Below, one piece after another: positions 34,283 through 43,683 of a stretch of DNA of 64,000 nt. The stretch spans positions 37,229 through 101,228 of the forward strand of contig CACKRO010000005.1 in NCBI GenBank assembly GCA_902602695.1, written 5' to 3'. Origin of the DNA: an uncultured Alphaproteobacteria bacterium (GTDB lineage: Bacteria; Pseudomonadota; Alphaproteobacteria; HIMB59; GCA-002718135). The notes under the pieces are model-generated. The model was not told where the DNA came from. It ran no database searches and saw nothing but the letters and a program-made list of their open reading frames with translations. Position 1 is the stretch's first letter; the number at the start of each line of letters is the position of its first letter. The translations under genes were made by a program, and so were the position numbers.

Positions 34283-35707
34283 ATGAAAAAATTAATAATA
34301 GCCGTTGTGGCATCTATTTTTTCCTTTTCAGCAATGGCTGATGGTCATGCTGATTGGTGGAAAAAAGCTGGTGCTCCTTATGCGGGAACAGTACTTCAAG
34401 GTGTTGCTGAAAACACACCTCCAGGACAGTTTGCTGGAGAAGTTATTGCAAAAGAATTTGAAGCTTTAACTGGAATTAAAGTACAATTAGAAAATACTTC
34501 TTGGGATCAGATGTATGACAAAGCAATTAAAGATATGGAAGCTAATTCTGGTATCTATGACTTTGTATATATAGAACAAGATATTGTTTATGATTATCTT
34601 AACAGAGACTTCTTAGTAAATATTACTGAAGGTCTTGCAAACAATCCAGATCTTCAAGCACCTGGTGTAAGTCTTGATGACTTTACAACCTTCATCGATT
34701 ACTTCAAAGATGGATCAGGTGATGTATTTGGTATTCCAATGGAAGCGTTCATTAAAGTATATCTTTACAGAAAAGATCTATTTGGAAGAGCAGATGCAAA
34801 AGCACAATTTAGATCTCAATATGGATACGGTCTAGCTCCTGCAACTTCATTTGATCAATGGAGAGACAATGCTGAATTCTTTACTCACTTTTGTGCTGAG
34901 CAAGGAATGGAGTGTTGGGGAACAACTGTTCAAGGACATACTGGTCACCCAGCATCTACATATGAATTCTTAGAATCTATTGCACCATCTTTCGGTTTAT
35001 ATAACTGGGGTGTAAATATGGATAACTATCAATCATGTGTTGAAAATGGTGGACAGTTAAATGGTGGAAGAGCAAAAGCTGCTCTAAACTTCTGGACACA
35101 ACTATTACCTTTTGCTCCACCTGAAGCACTTCAAAGTACTTGGAGTGAAGTTGGATCATCTTTTGCTGCTGGTAGAGCTGCACAAGGATGGGTATACGGA
35201 GAAAATGCTGCATGGATTGCAACTGATGCTGAAAAATCAGCTGTTGTAGGAAAAGTAGGTGTTATGCTTCCTCCAACTGCACCAGGTGTTATGACTCAAG
35301 CTGCATCAGGTAATGGATATATTGGATATTTTGATGGAGGTGCTTATGGTATTCCTCACTCATCAAAAAATAAAGAAGCTACAATGCTTTGGTTACAATA
35401 TGTTGCATTAAATGATCACCAAGCTGATTGGGCAATAGCTGGCGGACGTATTACGCACAAAGATACATATGCGGATGCAAAAGTAATGGCTGTTGACGAA
35501 CAAGCAGATGGATACTTCTCATTAATGAGAGATACTGGCTTTTTATATGCTGGTGCTCCTCCATTCCCATTCCACGGAGCGGGTAGAGGTGCAATTGATC
35601 CATTCATCTATAGTGCTTTAGCTGGAGAAATGACTCCTGAAGAAGCTCTAGATGGTGCTTGTCAAGCACTTGATCAAGTGATGGCTGACCTTGGTTATCA
35701 AGGTTAA
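34283..35707 (+). CDS. Periplasmic polyol/sugar-binding protein of an ABC transporter (family 1)
   Basis: A 474-residue secreted protein: signal peptide cut near AMA-DG, then a family-1 solute-binding fold (VIAKEFEALTGIKVQLENTSWDQMYDKAIKDM, IYDFVYIEQDIVYDYL, FGIPMEAFIKVYLYRKDLFG, WLQYVALNDHQADWAIAGG). Many Trp and Tyr residues suit sugar stacking. The downstream dehydrogenases suggest a polyol ligand such as mannitol, sorbitol, arabitol or xylitol. A strong AAGGAGG site precedes the ATG. A terminator hairpin follows 13 nt after the stop, which should make this the most abundant product of the operon. Confidence 0.9.
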   Translation: MKKLIIAVVASIFSFSAMADGHADWWKKAGAPYAGTVLQGVAENTPPGQFAGEVIAKEFEALTGIKVQLENTSWDQMYDKAIKDMEANSGIYDFVYIEQDIVYDYLNRDFLVNITEGLANNPDLQAPGVSLDDFTTFIDYFKDGSGDVFGIPMEAFIKVYLYRKDLFGRADAKAQFRSQYGYGLAPATSFDQWRDNAEFFTHFCAEQGMECWGTTVQGHTGHPASTYEFLESIAPSFGLYNWGVNMDNYQSCVENGGQLNGGRAKAALNFWTQLLPFAPPEALQSTWSEVGSSFAAGRAAQGWVYGENAAWIATDAEKSAVVGKVGVMLPPTAPGVMTQAASGNGYIGYFDGGAYGIPHSSKNKEATMLWLQYVALNDHQADWAIAGGRITHKDTYADAKVMAVDEQADGYFSLMRDTGFLYAGAPPFPFHGAGRGAIDPFIYSALAGEMTPEEALDGACQALDQVMADLGYQG

Positions 35708-35720
35708 TTAAATTTTAATT

Positions 35721-35752
35721 AGGAGGCATACATGTTATGCCTCCTTTTTTTT
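35721..35752 (+). terminator. Intrinsic terminator overlapping the RBS and start of the first permease gene
   Basis: AGGAGGCATA pairs perfectly with TATGCCTCCT around a CATGT loop, followed by eight T. The 5' arm contains AGGAGG, which is also the only Shine-Dalgarno for the ATG at 35732 located in the loop. Folding would therefore both terminate transcription and hide the ribosome-binding site of the permease. Confidence 0.85.
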
Positions 35753-36634
35753 ATGTTTTCCAATAATAGAAATGCATGGCTTCTTTTATCACCAACAATT
35801 TTAATATTAATAATAGTTGGTTTAGTTCCTTTTTTTTATGTTCTCTATGTAGGATTTTTCAAATGGAATCCTCTCGCAGTAGACCCATCAATGCAGTTCG
35901 AGGGTTTTGGATTTAATTACAGAAGACTTATTTTTGATGATGTCTTTTTAGCATCCATATGGCGTTCAATAAAATTTTCAGTGGTAACTTTATTTTTTGA
36001 ACTTAGCCTTGGTTTTATTTTAGCTCTGTCATTGCTAAGCTCTTTCCCACTTAAATCATTTTTTAGAGGTGTTCACACATTACCATTAGTTATTGCACCA
36101 ATTGTAGTTGGATCAATTTTTAAACTATTTACTGTTCAAGGCTTAGGGCCGTTACCGCACCTTTTAAAAGATTATTTTGGATATACTTTAAATTACGGAT
36201 TAAATGCAGATCAAGCTTTTTGGATGATTGTTATTATGGATATCTGGCATTGGACACCATTTGTTACATTAACACTCCTAGCTGGTTTAAGTGCGTTACC
36301 ACAAGACCCTTATGAGTCGGCAAAAATAGATGGTGCAAATAATTTTCAAATATTTACATACATTACTATACCGATGATGGTCCCAGTTTTGATAGTCGTT
36401 ATATTTATTCGCTTAATGGACTCATTAAAAATAGTAGATGAGGTATGGATGTTGACAGGTGGTGGACCTGGTTATGCAACAAGGTTTACTGGAATTCATA
36501 TTTGGAAAGAAGTCTTTGAAAAGAGATACTATGGACTTGGCTCAGCAATGTCTATTTTATACTTATACATTACAATTGTTATTTGTTGGTTGTTATATAG
36601 TGTCATGGTATCAAGAGGTAAAAATGAAGATTAA
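35732..36634 (+). CDS. Polyol/sugar ABC transporter permease 1 (MalF-like)
   Basis: An inner-membrane permease of 300 residues with about six helices. The cytoplasmic EAA-type loop is [23 protein letters not shown], which docks on the ATPase. The start at 35732 has a perfect AGGAGG at 5-nt spacing; its first codons (MLCLLFF) are the terminator's 3' arm and T-run. The in-frame ATG at 35753 (MFSNNRNAW) gives a more typical N-terminus but has no Shine-Dalgarno. The 3' end overlaps permease 2 by 11 nt. Confidence 0.88.
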   Translation: MLCLLFFMFSNNRNAWLLLSPTILILIIVGLVPFFYVLYVGFFKWNPLAVDPSMQFEGFGFNYRRLIFDDVFLASIWRSIKFSVVTLFFELSLGFILALSLLSSFPLKSFFRGVHTLPLVIAPIVVGSIFKLFTVQGLGPLPHLLKDYFGYTLNYGLNADQAFWMIVIMDIWHWTPFVTLTLLAGLSALPQDPYESAKIDGANNFQIFTYITIPMMVPVLIVVIFIRLMDSLKIVDEVWMLTGGGPGYATRFTGIHIWKEVFEKRYYGLGSAMSILYLYITIVICWLLYSVMVSRGKNED

Positions 36635-37478
36635 AAAGTTACTGGGTAAAATTGGCTCAACAATTATATGGACTATTCTAACTATCATTACTCTCTTTCC
36701 TATTTATTGGATGATATTGGTATCTACAAGAACTCCAGTAGAGTTATTTGGTAAACCAAATCTTTATCCAACATTTTTTGAAAAAATTCATTGGAAAAAT
36801 TTCACTAAACCTTTCATAGATGGAATTTATGCAGATTATCTTTTCAATTCCATAATTGTTGCTACATCAAATGCAGTGCTAGTAACTATTTTAGCATTGA
36901 TGGCTACATATGCTTTATCTAGATATAAATTACCTGGTTCTGAAAGTATATTTTTTTGGACCATGACGAATAGAATGGCTCCACCAGCTGCATTTATGCT
37001 ACCTTTATTTTTATTATTTTCAACAGTCTTTAAGTTTGGTGACTTTACTTTATTTGACACTAAAATTGGATTGATCTTATTGTATTGTGTTTTCAACCTA
37101 CCTTTTGCCATATGGCTTTTAAAAGGTATCATTGATGGTATACCAAAAGAATTAGATGAAGCAATGGTAGTAGATGGAGCAAATTTATTTACTATTTTTT
37201 GGAAATTAATAATTCCACTAGCAGCTCCTGGTATAGCAGTTACATCTTTATTAAGTTTTCTTTTTGCTTGGAATGAGTATTTATTAGCGTCAACCTTAAC
37301 AAGTGTGTACGCGAGAACTATACCGACAGGTTTGTCAGAATTTGTTACTACAACAGGAACTAATTGGGGCACAATGGCTGCTGTAGCATTAGTTTCTATG
37401 ATACCTGCATTAATATTTTTATTTTTAGTACAAAGATATATTGTTGCTGGGCTAACATTTGGAGCTGTAAAAGGATAA
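36624..37478 (+). CDS. Polyol/sugar ABC transporter permease 2 (MalG-like)
   Basis: The second permease has six helices and the EAA loop [30 protein letters not shown]. The ORF track opens at 36459, but its first 55 residues are an out-of-frame shadow of permease 1. The ATG at 36624 ([11 protein letters not shown]), preceded by AGAGGT, is the real start and gives about 284 residues. It is followed after one base by a small membrane-protein gene. No ATPase gene of the UgpC/MsmK type follows. Confidence 0.9.
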   Translation: MKIKKLLGKIGSTIIWTILTIITLFPIYWMILVSTRTPVELFGKPNLYPTFFEKIHWKNFTKPFIDGIYADYLFNSIIVATSNAVLVTILALMATYALSRYKLPGSESIFFWTMTNRMAPPAAFMLPLFLLFSTVFKFGDFTLFDTKIGLILLYCVFNLPFAIWLLKGIIDGIPKELDEAMVVDGANLFTIFWKLIIPLAAPGIAVTSLLSFLFAWNEYLLASTLTSVYARTIPTGLSEFVTTTGTNWGTMAAVALVSMIPALIFLFLVQRYIVAGLTFGAVKG

Positions 37479-37479
37479 T

Positions 37480-37659
37480 ATGAAAAAGAGAGGTTTTATT
37501 CCAATAAACACTAATTGGTTTGATAGACTTTTTATTGGAGTTATTAGTTTTGTGGCATTACAATTATTTTGGATGCGTTTTATAGAAAATTTTATTTCTA
37601 TTAATTTTGCTATTGGTATTGGGATAGCTTGGATAATATTTGTTATTTGGAAAGGATAA
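37480..37659 (+). CDS. Small two-helix membrane protein in the polyol transporter operon (DUF2160-like C-terminal part)
   Basis: A 59-residue ORF too short for the ORF track. It starts MKKRGFIPINTNWFDRLFIGV and has two hydrophobic helices ending in VIWKG. It sits 1 nt after permease 2 and 2 nt before the dehydrogenase gene, so it is clearly part of the operon. From memory the RGF.P...DRLFIG segment resembles the small DUF2160 membrane proteins found beside permeases of glycerol-type ABC transporters, but without their first helix. It could stabilise or modulate the permease. Function is not established. Confidence 0.7.
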   Translation: MKKRGFIPINTNWFDRLFIGVISFVALQLFWMRFIENFISINFAIGIGIAWIIFVIWKG

Positions 37660-37661
37660 AA

Positions 37662-38699
37662 ATGAAAGCACTAGTATTGGAAAAACAATTAGAATTAAAC
37701 TTGCGTGACATTGATCTTCCAACAGAAGTTGGTCCAGATGATGTAAAAATTAAAATGCACACTGTTGGTATTTGTGGATCAGATATTCATTATTATGAGC
37801 ATGGAAAAATTGGTCAATGGCATGTAGACGCTCCTATGGTGTTAGGTCATGAAGGTTCAGGTACAGTCATTGCTGTTGGAGAAAATGAAAAAATATTAAA
37901 AGAAGGTGATAGAGTTTGTATAGAACCTCAAGTTGTAAGTAAAAAATCAAAAGAATACAAACTTGGAATGTACAACTATGATCAAAAAGTAAAATTTTGG
38001 GCTACTCCCCCTATTCATGGATGTCTTGCACCAGAAGTAGTTTTTCCAGGTGATATGGTTTTTAAAATACCTGATCATTTATCTTATGCTGAAGGTGCAA
38101 TGGTTGAGCCATTAGCCGTTGGCATGCAGGGTGTAACAAAAGCAAAAATTAAACCAGGTCAAATTGGATTAGTAATGGGTTGTGGTCCAATTGGTTTAGT
38201 AACAGGATTAGCAGCTTTAGCTGGAGGATGTTCAAAAGTTTACATTGCAGATATCTTAGCTGAAAAATTAAAAATGTGTGATCATTATCCAGATTTAATT
38301 CCAATAGATTTATCAAAAGAGAATTTAGCTGAGAGGGTTATGGATGATACAGGTGGTTGGGGAGTTGATCGCTTTTTTGAATGTAGTGGAGCAGTAAAGG
38401 CTTATGAAGCAATCTTTTCTTGTTGTTCACCGGGAGCTCACGTAGTTCTTATTGGAAATAATGCTGAGCCCGTTCCGATGAATTGGGCCATTTTATTTGC
38501 TAAAGGGTTAGAATATCAAACTGTTCACAGATATTCCCATCAATATGAGCCATCAATCAGATTATTAGGTAGTGGAAAAATTGATGTTAAACCGATGATT
38601 ACACATACCTTTAAATTTGAAGAAAGTGTTGAAGCTTTTTTACGAGCAGCAGAACATAGGCCCACCGATGTAAAGCTTCAAATAAAAATTGATGAATAG
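37662..38699 (+). CDS. Zinc-type polyol dehydrogenase (sorbitol/xylitol dehydrogenase family) lacking the structural zinc site
   Basis: A medium-chain dehydrogenase of 345 residues that should oxidise a polyol to a ketose with NAD+. Catalytic zinc motifs are present: GICGSDIHYYEHG and LGHEGSGTV, plus Rossmann GLVMGCGPIGLV. The region that normally binds a structural zinc through four Cys reads PQVVSKKSKEYKLGMYNYD, with Ser, Ser, Tyr and Asp at the Cys positions. The ORF track starts at 37629; the ATG at 37662 (MKALVLEKQ) is the normal start. The 3' end overlaps the next dehydrogenase gene by 8 nt. Confidence 0.9.
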   Translation: MKALVLEKQLELNLRDIDLPTEVGPDDVKIKMHTVGICGSDIHYYEHGKIGQWHVDAPMVLGHEGSGTVIAVGENEKILKEGDRVCIEPQVVSKKSKEYKLGMYNYDQKVKFWATPPIHGCLAPEVVFPGDMVFKIPDHLSYAEGAMVEPLAVGMQGVTKAKIKPGQIGLVMGCGPIGLVTGLAALAGGCSKVYIADILAEKLKMCDHYPDLIPIDLSKENLAERVMDDTGGWGVDRFFECSGAVKAYEAIFSCCSPGAHVVLIGNNAEPVPMNWAILFAKGLEYQTVHRYSHQYEPSIRLLGSGKIDVKPMITHTFKFEESVEAFLRAAEHRPTDVKLQIKIDE

Positions 38700-40095
38700 A
38701 GGTGAACTAGCTATTTCGTCTTATAATAGAGAAAATTGTAAAACAGGTATTGTTCATCTTGGTGTAGGAAATTTTCATAGAGCTCATCAAGCAAATTATA
38801 TAGATGAATATCTTAATACATCTAATAATATGAATTGGGGAATATGTGGAATTAATTTAAAAAAAGAAGATAGCAAAAATTTTGAAAATCTAAAATTAAG
38901 AAAAGGGAAATATATCCTGAAAACAATTTCTACATCAGGAGATGAAAAATATAAAGACATCAATTCAATTATAAAACTAATAGACTGGAGTAAGGATAAA
39001 GATGAAGCTGAGGGTATTCTTTCAAATCCAGATATAAAATTAGTTACAATGACAATTACCGAAAGCGGTTACTATATAAATGAAAAAAATAAATTAAATC
39101 TAAATTTAGAGCTTATTAAGAATAATATTAAAGGAAAAGAAAACAATATAATTTACTCTTTTCTTATGGCAGCTTTAAAAAAAAGAATGCTATCTATAAA
39201 TAAAAAAATCACATTGCTATGCTGTGATAATATTAGAGAAAATGGAAAAATGTTACAAGACTGTTTAAAACAATATTTATCAGCATCTAAAGAATATGAA
39301 CTTTTAGAATGGATAGAAGAAAATGTCAGCTTTCCCTCTTGTGTTGTTGATCGAATTACTCCTAGAACACCAGAATTTTTAAAGTCTGATATAATGGAAA
39401 AATTTAATTTGAAGGAAAATTGCGGTGTAGTAGCTGAACCCTTTATTCAATGGATAGTAGAAGATAACTTCATAAATGAAAGACCAAAGCTTGAAGATGT
39501 TGGTGTGAAGTTTGTGAAGGACGTATTTCCCTATGAAGAAGCTAAAATTAGAATTCTAAATGGAGCTCATTTAGCATTAAGTTATTTTGGAGCACTAAAA
39601 GGTTATACAACTTATGATGAAGCAATATCAGATAAAAAATTAGAACAATTTTTCTTTGAAATTCAACAAAAGGAAATATTACCAGCACTTGTTCATAAAC
39701 CCTTTGATTTAGAAGAATATATGATCACAATTTATGAAAGATTTAAAAATAAAAATATTGCTGATAAATTAGAGAGAATTGCAATGGATGGTGTAGGTAA
39801 ATTTCCTATATTTATATTACCAACTATACATAATTGCTTTGAAAAAAATATTATTCCTGAAAATTGTATTGATGCAATTGCAAGTTGGTATATTTTTATG
39901 TTGAAAATTAAAGATAAAAAATTAAGTTTTCAATACTATGAACCAAGTTGGGAATGGATCAAATATTATCTAGAAGAAAATAAAATTGTTGAATTTACAA
40001 ATTGTGTAGAACTATGGGGCAACACACCAAAACAATTTTCTTTATTTTCTGAAATTTTAGAAAAAAAAATAAATTTTTTAAAAGATATTTATTAA
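38692..40095 (+). CDS. Mannitol-dehydrogenase-family polyol dehydrogenase (MtlK/DalD-like)
   Basis: A polyol-specific long-chain dehydrogenase of about 467 residues, converting D-mannitol to fructose or D-arabinitol to D-xylulose. The nucleotide-binding start is GIVHLGVGNFHRAHQANYID; the catalytic Lys/Asn/His set lies in PYEEAKIRILNGAHLALSYFG. I use the ATG at 38692 rather than the TTG at 38689; it overlaps the zinc dehydrogenase stop. Its stop overlaps that of the convergent xylulokinase within TTAA. The xylulokinase next door favours a pentitol as one natural substrate. Confidence 0.88.
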   Translation: MNRGELAISSYNRENCKTGIVHLGVGNFHRAHQANYIDEYLNTSNNMNWGICGINLKKEDSKNFENLKLRKGKYILKTISTSGDEKYKDINSIIKLIDWSKDKDEAEGILSNPDIKLVTMTITESGYYINEKNKLNLNLELIKNNIKGKENNIIYSFLMAALKKRMLSINKKITLLCCDNIRENGKMLQDCLKQYLSASKEYELLEWIEENVSFPSCVVDRITPRTPEFLKSDIMEKFNLKENCGVVAEPFIQWIVEDNFINERPKLEDVGVKFVKDVFPYEEAKIRILNGAHLALSYFGALKGYTTYDEAISDKKLEQFFFEIQQKEILPALVHKPFDLEEYMITIYERFKNKNIADKLERIAMDGVGKFPIFILPTIHNCFEKNIIPENCIDAIASWYIFMLKIKDKKLSFQYYEPSWEWIKYYLEENKIVEFTNCVELWGNTPKQFSLFSEILEKKINFLKDIY

Positions 40096-41576
40096 AAATT
40101 TAAATTTTGAGCAATTTTTTTATTACTGTTGTATAAATCTTTCCAAATTGAATACCTTTGTAATAAAAGATCAATGTTATCTTCGTTAGGCTCATAAGTT
40201 TTACTTATTTTTATTTCACTAATAATATTTTCTTTATTATCAATAGTAGCGTCCTGATACATAGCTAATCTTGCAACGCCAAGCGCGGCACCAAATTCGC
40301 TTTGATCACAAACACTTAACCTTCTATTTAAAAGTGCTGCAAGCAATTCAATCCAAAATGAACTTTTTGAACCACCTCCAACCATAAATATTTTATCAAA
40401 GTTATTATTAACTTTCAAAATAGAATTTACTCCATCTAATATTCCAAAACTGACACCTTCAATTACTGCATACTGTAAATCTGTTGGATTTGTAGTTGTT
40501 TTTATAGAATGGAGTGAACCTCTAATATGCGGATCATTATGTGGAGTCCTTTCTCCAGACAAATAAGGTAAAAAATATGATGAATTTTTTATAGAATTTT
40601 TATCATTATAAAATTGCTCTACATTATTAAGTGTATCAGCAATTGAAGTATTGGTAATAGCGCAAATCCAATCTAAACAATTACTTGCACTTAACATAAC
40701 AGACATAAGGTGCCATTTATTTGGTAAACAATGACAAAAAGAATGTACTGCATCACCAGTATTACTTAAAAAATTTTCAGTGGGGGTAAAAAAAACGCCT
40801 GAAGTACCAAGAGATATAAATGATTGATTTTTATTTGTTATACCCATACCAGTTGCTGCGGCAGCATTATCCCCTGCTCCACCCACAACTTTAACATTAT
40901 TATTAAAATTAAATTTCTCTTTTAAATCTTTTTTTAAAAATCCTGTATGCTCATTGCCTTCCACTAGATCTGGCATGTGTTTTTCTTCTAAAAATGAGCA
41001 AGATAAAAGCTGATTGGACCATTTTCTTTTTTGGATATCTAGCCATAATGTTCCAGATGCATCTGACATTTCAGAAAAAAATTCACCAGTAAGAACAAAT
41101 CGTAAATAATCTTTAGGGAGTAAAACTTTAAAAATTTTTTTGAAATTATCTATTTCATTATTTTTTATCCAATTTATTTTTGGTGCAGTAAAACCAGGCA
41201 TAGTAATATTTCCTGAGATTGATCGTACATCAAAATTTTGTTTTTCAAATTCTTCACACTCTTGATATGATCTTGTATCGTTCCAAAGAATACATGGTCT
41301 AATAACATTTCCATCCTTATCTATTAACGTCGCTCCATGCATATGACCTGATATTCCTATTGAAATAGTTTGTGAAAATTCTTTTGGTTTTTTTGACTTT
41401 AAAGCCTCCAAGCATTCCATTGTTGAGTCAATCCATTCTTGTGGATTTTGTTCACTAAAACCATCTTTAGGGGATTGTACAGTAAGACTTGAACTAGCAG
41501 ATGCAAGGATGCTTTGATTGTGATCTATTAAAATCATTTTGATTGATGAAGTTCCAAGATCAATTCCAATAAACAT
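40092..41576 (-). CDS. xylB: Xylulokinase
   Basis: A FGGY-family sugar kinase of 494 residues. It begins FIGIDLGTSSIKMILID (phosphate-binding loop) and has the conserved GHMHGATLID, ILWNDTRSYQE, GGAGDNAAAATGMG and FMVGGGSKSSFWIELLA segments; the overall pattern is that of XylB. It would make D-xylulose 5-phosphate from the xylulose produced by pentitol oxidation and feed the pentose phosphate pathway. It converges with the polyol dehydrogenase genes. Confidence 0.88.
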   Translation of the reverse strand: MFIGIDLGTSSIKMILIDHNQSILASASSSLTVQSPKDGFSEQNPQEWIDSTMECLEALKSKKPKEFSQTISIGISGHMHGATLIDKDGNVIRPCILWNDTRSYQECEEFEKQNFDVRSISGNITMPGFTAPKINWIKNNEIDNFKKIFKVLLPKDYLRFVLTGEFFSEMSDASGTLWLDIQKRKWSNQLLSCSFLEEKHMPDLVEGNEHTGFLKKDLKEKFNFNNNVKVVGGAGDNAAAATGMGITNKNQSFISLGTSGVFFTPTENFLSNTGDAVHSFCHCLPNKWHLMSVMLSASNCLDWICAITNTSIADTLNNVEQFYNDKNSIKNSSYFLPYLSGERTPHNDPHIRGSLHSIKTTTNPTDLQYAVIEGVSFGILDGVNSILKVNNNFDKIFMVGGGSKSSFWIELLAALLNRRLSVCDQSEFGAALGVARLAMYQDATIDNKENIISEIKISKTYEPNEDNIDLLLQRYSIWKDLYNSNKKIAQNLNF

Positions 41577-41625
41577 AGATTAAATTTATAACATTAATTT
41601 TTTAATTGATACAAAGAAATTAAAA

Positions 41626-42486
41626 CTACTTGTAAGAATATCTAAATATAAATATTCCAGATGAAACAATAATAATTGCTCCTATAATCGTAAATATATC
41701 TGGGACTTCTCCATATACTAATAAACCAAAAATTATTCCCCAAATAATTATAGTATAATTATAAGGTGCTAAAATACTTGCTGGTGTAATACTCAATGCC
41801 TTAATTTGTAAAAATAGCCCAGTACAAAAAAAGATACCCAAAAAAATAAAAAAGATAAAAGAAAATGAATGTAGAGGTTGCCAGAAAAAAAGTGATAGTA
41901 CAAATGTAATGATAGCACCTATAAGGCCATTGTAGAATAACATAGTTTCATTATCATCATACTTAGCATTTAATCTTGTTGCTATTTGAAATAGTGAATA
42001 GAAAAAAGCAGCACATAATGGGATAATTAGATATGGATTAAATATAGTTAGTCCAGGTCGCATAATTAGAATAACTCCACAAAAACTTACACAAATTGCT
42101 AACCAAGTGGCTACATTTATTTTTTCTTTTAAAATAAAATAAGAAAAAACTAAAACTAAAACAGGGGCTAAAGATCCTATTGTGTGAGCATCTGCCAGAG
42201 CTAAGTGCCTAAAAGACAATACAAAAAAACAAGATTCACATACAGATAAAATACATCTGGTTATTTGTATCTTGTAATTATTTGAAAGATAAAATTTTTT
42301 AACTTTATTTTTTTTTGCAATAAAAAAAGAAAAAATAAAACAGAAAGTAAATTTTACAAATAATAATACAAAAACAGAGTGATATTGAACTGCTGTTTTT
42401 TGAATTGTATCTAAAATACCAAAAGATAAGTAAGTTAAAAGAGTTAAAATTATTCCATAGGTATAGGGATTTGATTTCATGTTCAT
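41626..42486 (-). CDS. EamA-type drug/metabolite transporter
   Basis: An inner-membrane protein of 286 residues with about ten helices in two EamA repeats (the first ends near HTIGSLAPVLVLVFSYFILKEKIN, the second near APYNYTIIIWGIIFGLLVYGE). Such proteins exchange small metabolites. It is translationally coupled (TAATG) to the serine hydrolase gene upstream, suggesting that the two act together, for instance on uptake or export of a hydrolysis product. Substrate unknown. Confidence 0.85.
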   Translation of the reverse strand: MNMKSNPYTYGIILTLLTYLSFGILDTIQKTAVQYHSVFVLLFVKFTFCFIFSFFIAKKNKVKKFYLSNNYKIQITRCILSVCESCFFVLSFRHLALADAHTIGSLAPVLVLVFSYFILKEKINVATWLAICVSFCGVILIMRPGLTIFNPYLIIPLCAAFFYSLFQIATRLNAKYDDNETMLFYNGLIGAIITFVLSLFFWQPLHSFSFIFFIFLGIFFCTGLFLQIKALSITPASILAPYNYTIIIWGIIFGLLVYGEVPDIFTIIGAIIIVSSGIFIFRYSYK

Positions 42487-43676
42487 TAAAGATTTTTAAA
42501 GATATTATTGTAAAAATCTTTTTTAATATTCTTATCTGCATCTAAAATTTGCATCATTAAAACAGCTGACAAATCATTTTTTGGATCTGCCAAAAAATAA
42601 GTAGCGGCATAGCCTGACCATCCAAATTCTCCAACTGGACCAAACTTATTTTGAGAGGTATTATTCATTAAAACTCTAAATCCTAAACCCCAACCATATC
42701 CATCTAGATCATTTTCATAATCTTCATCTTTATTTGTATTAATTGATGTGATTTCAATTGGAAACAACTCTTTATTTAAAGAATTATTTCGCATTAATTC
42801 TAAACTTTGAGAATTAATGAGCTCTTTTCCATTTTTATTTTTACCATCGATAAGCATTGTAGCAAATTTTTCATAATCTTCAGCTGTAGAAAACAAACCA
42901 TGACCTCCTCTGGAATAATTTTTATTATTTGTTGGGTACCCGTATAATATTAACTTTCTCTTATCGTAATTTATATTTGTTAGTTTTAATTTTTCGCTGT
43001 TATATTCAAATGTTTCAACTAATTTACTATTACTATTTTCATCAATATAAAAATTTGTATTATTCATTTCTAAAGGTAAAAAAATATTTTCGTTTAAAAC
43101 GTCAAAAATTTTATCTTTTGTTACAACTTCTATAATTCTGGCTAAAACATCAATAGATATAGAATAATGCCATTTTGAACCAGGTTCATATAACAGAGGT
43201 AATTCAGAAATTTTACTAATCTCTTCCTCCAAACTTGAAGATGCAGAATGAAATAAACTTCTATCCTCATATTCTTGAGCTAAAAAATTATCACAACTGT
43301 TATATGTAAAGCCTGCTGTATGTTGTAAAAGTTGTCTAACAGTAGGTTTATCTTCTAGAGAAGTTGTATTTTTTAATTTACTCTCAATACTACTAAGTTT
43401 TTTTAAATTTTTAAAATCAGATAAATGTTTATCTATAGTATCATCAAGAGATAAGAAATTTTTTTCAATTAATTGCATTGCTACAAAACCAATAATTGGC
43501 TTTGTCATTGACCAAATTCTATAATATGAATTTTTATTGAGCTTATTTTTTAATTCCAAATCTTTGTAACCAATTACTTCATGATAAATATTATTTTTAT
43601 GATTTATTATCCATTCAGCTCCATTACATCTTCCTGCATCAATATGTTTTTGAAAATCTAATTTAATATTATCCAT
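42486..43676 (-). CDS. Beta-lactamase-fold serine hydrolase/esterase
   Basis: A class C beta-lactamase/D-Ala-D-Ala peptidase-fold protein of 396 residues. The nucleophile motif is SMTK (YRIWSMTKPIIGF), the second motif is WHYSISIDVLARI, and the third region is GRGGHGLFS-like (YSRGGHGLFSTAEDY). There is no signal peptide, so the enzyme is probably a cytoplasmic esterase or lactonase rather than a true beta-lactamase. It follows the Ldh-family gene by 7 nt and is coupled to the DMT transporter. Confidence 0.85.
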   Translation of the reverse strand: MDNIKLDFQKHIDAGRCNGAEWIINHKNNIYHEVIGYKDLELKNKLNKNSYYRIWSMTKPIIGFVAMQLIEKNFLSLDDTIDKHLSDFKNLKKLSSIESKLKNTTSLEDKPTVRQLLQHTAGFTYNSCDNFLAQEYEDRSLFHSASSSLEEEISKISELPLLYEPGSKWHYSISIDVLARIIEVVTKDKIFDVLNENIFLPLEMNNTNFYIDENSNSKLVETFEYNSEKLKLTNINYDKRKLILYGYPTNNKNYSRGGHGLFSTAEDYEKFATMLIDGKNKNGKELINSQSLELMRNNSLNKELFPIEITSINTNKDEDYENDLDGYGWGLGFRVLMNNTSQNKFGPVGEFGWSGYAATYFLADPKNDLSAVLMMQILDADKNIKKDFYNNIFKNL

Positions 43677-43683
43677 AAATGGA

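Noticed and set aside
36459-36623. N-terminal extension of permease 2 in the ORF track
   Set aside because: These 55 residues are a +1/+2 frame shadow of permease 1; the family N-terminus begins at the ATG at 36624.
36836-37372. 178-codon minus-strand ORF inside permease 2
   Set aside because: It is antisense to a clear permease with conserved EAA loop and has no recognisable domain.
42486-43676. Antibiotic-resistance beta-lactamase
   Set aside because: The SxxK fold is present but there is no signal peptide and the gene is coupled to catabolic genes, so an esterase-type function is more likely.
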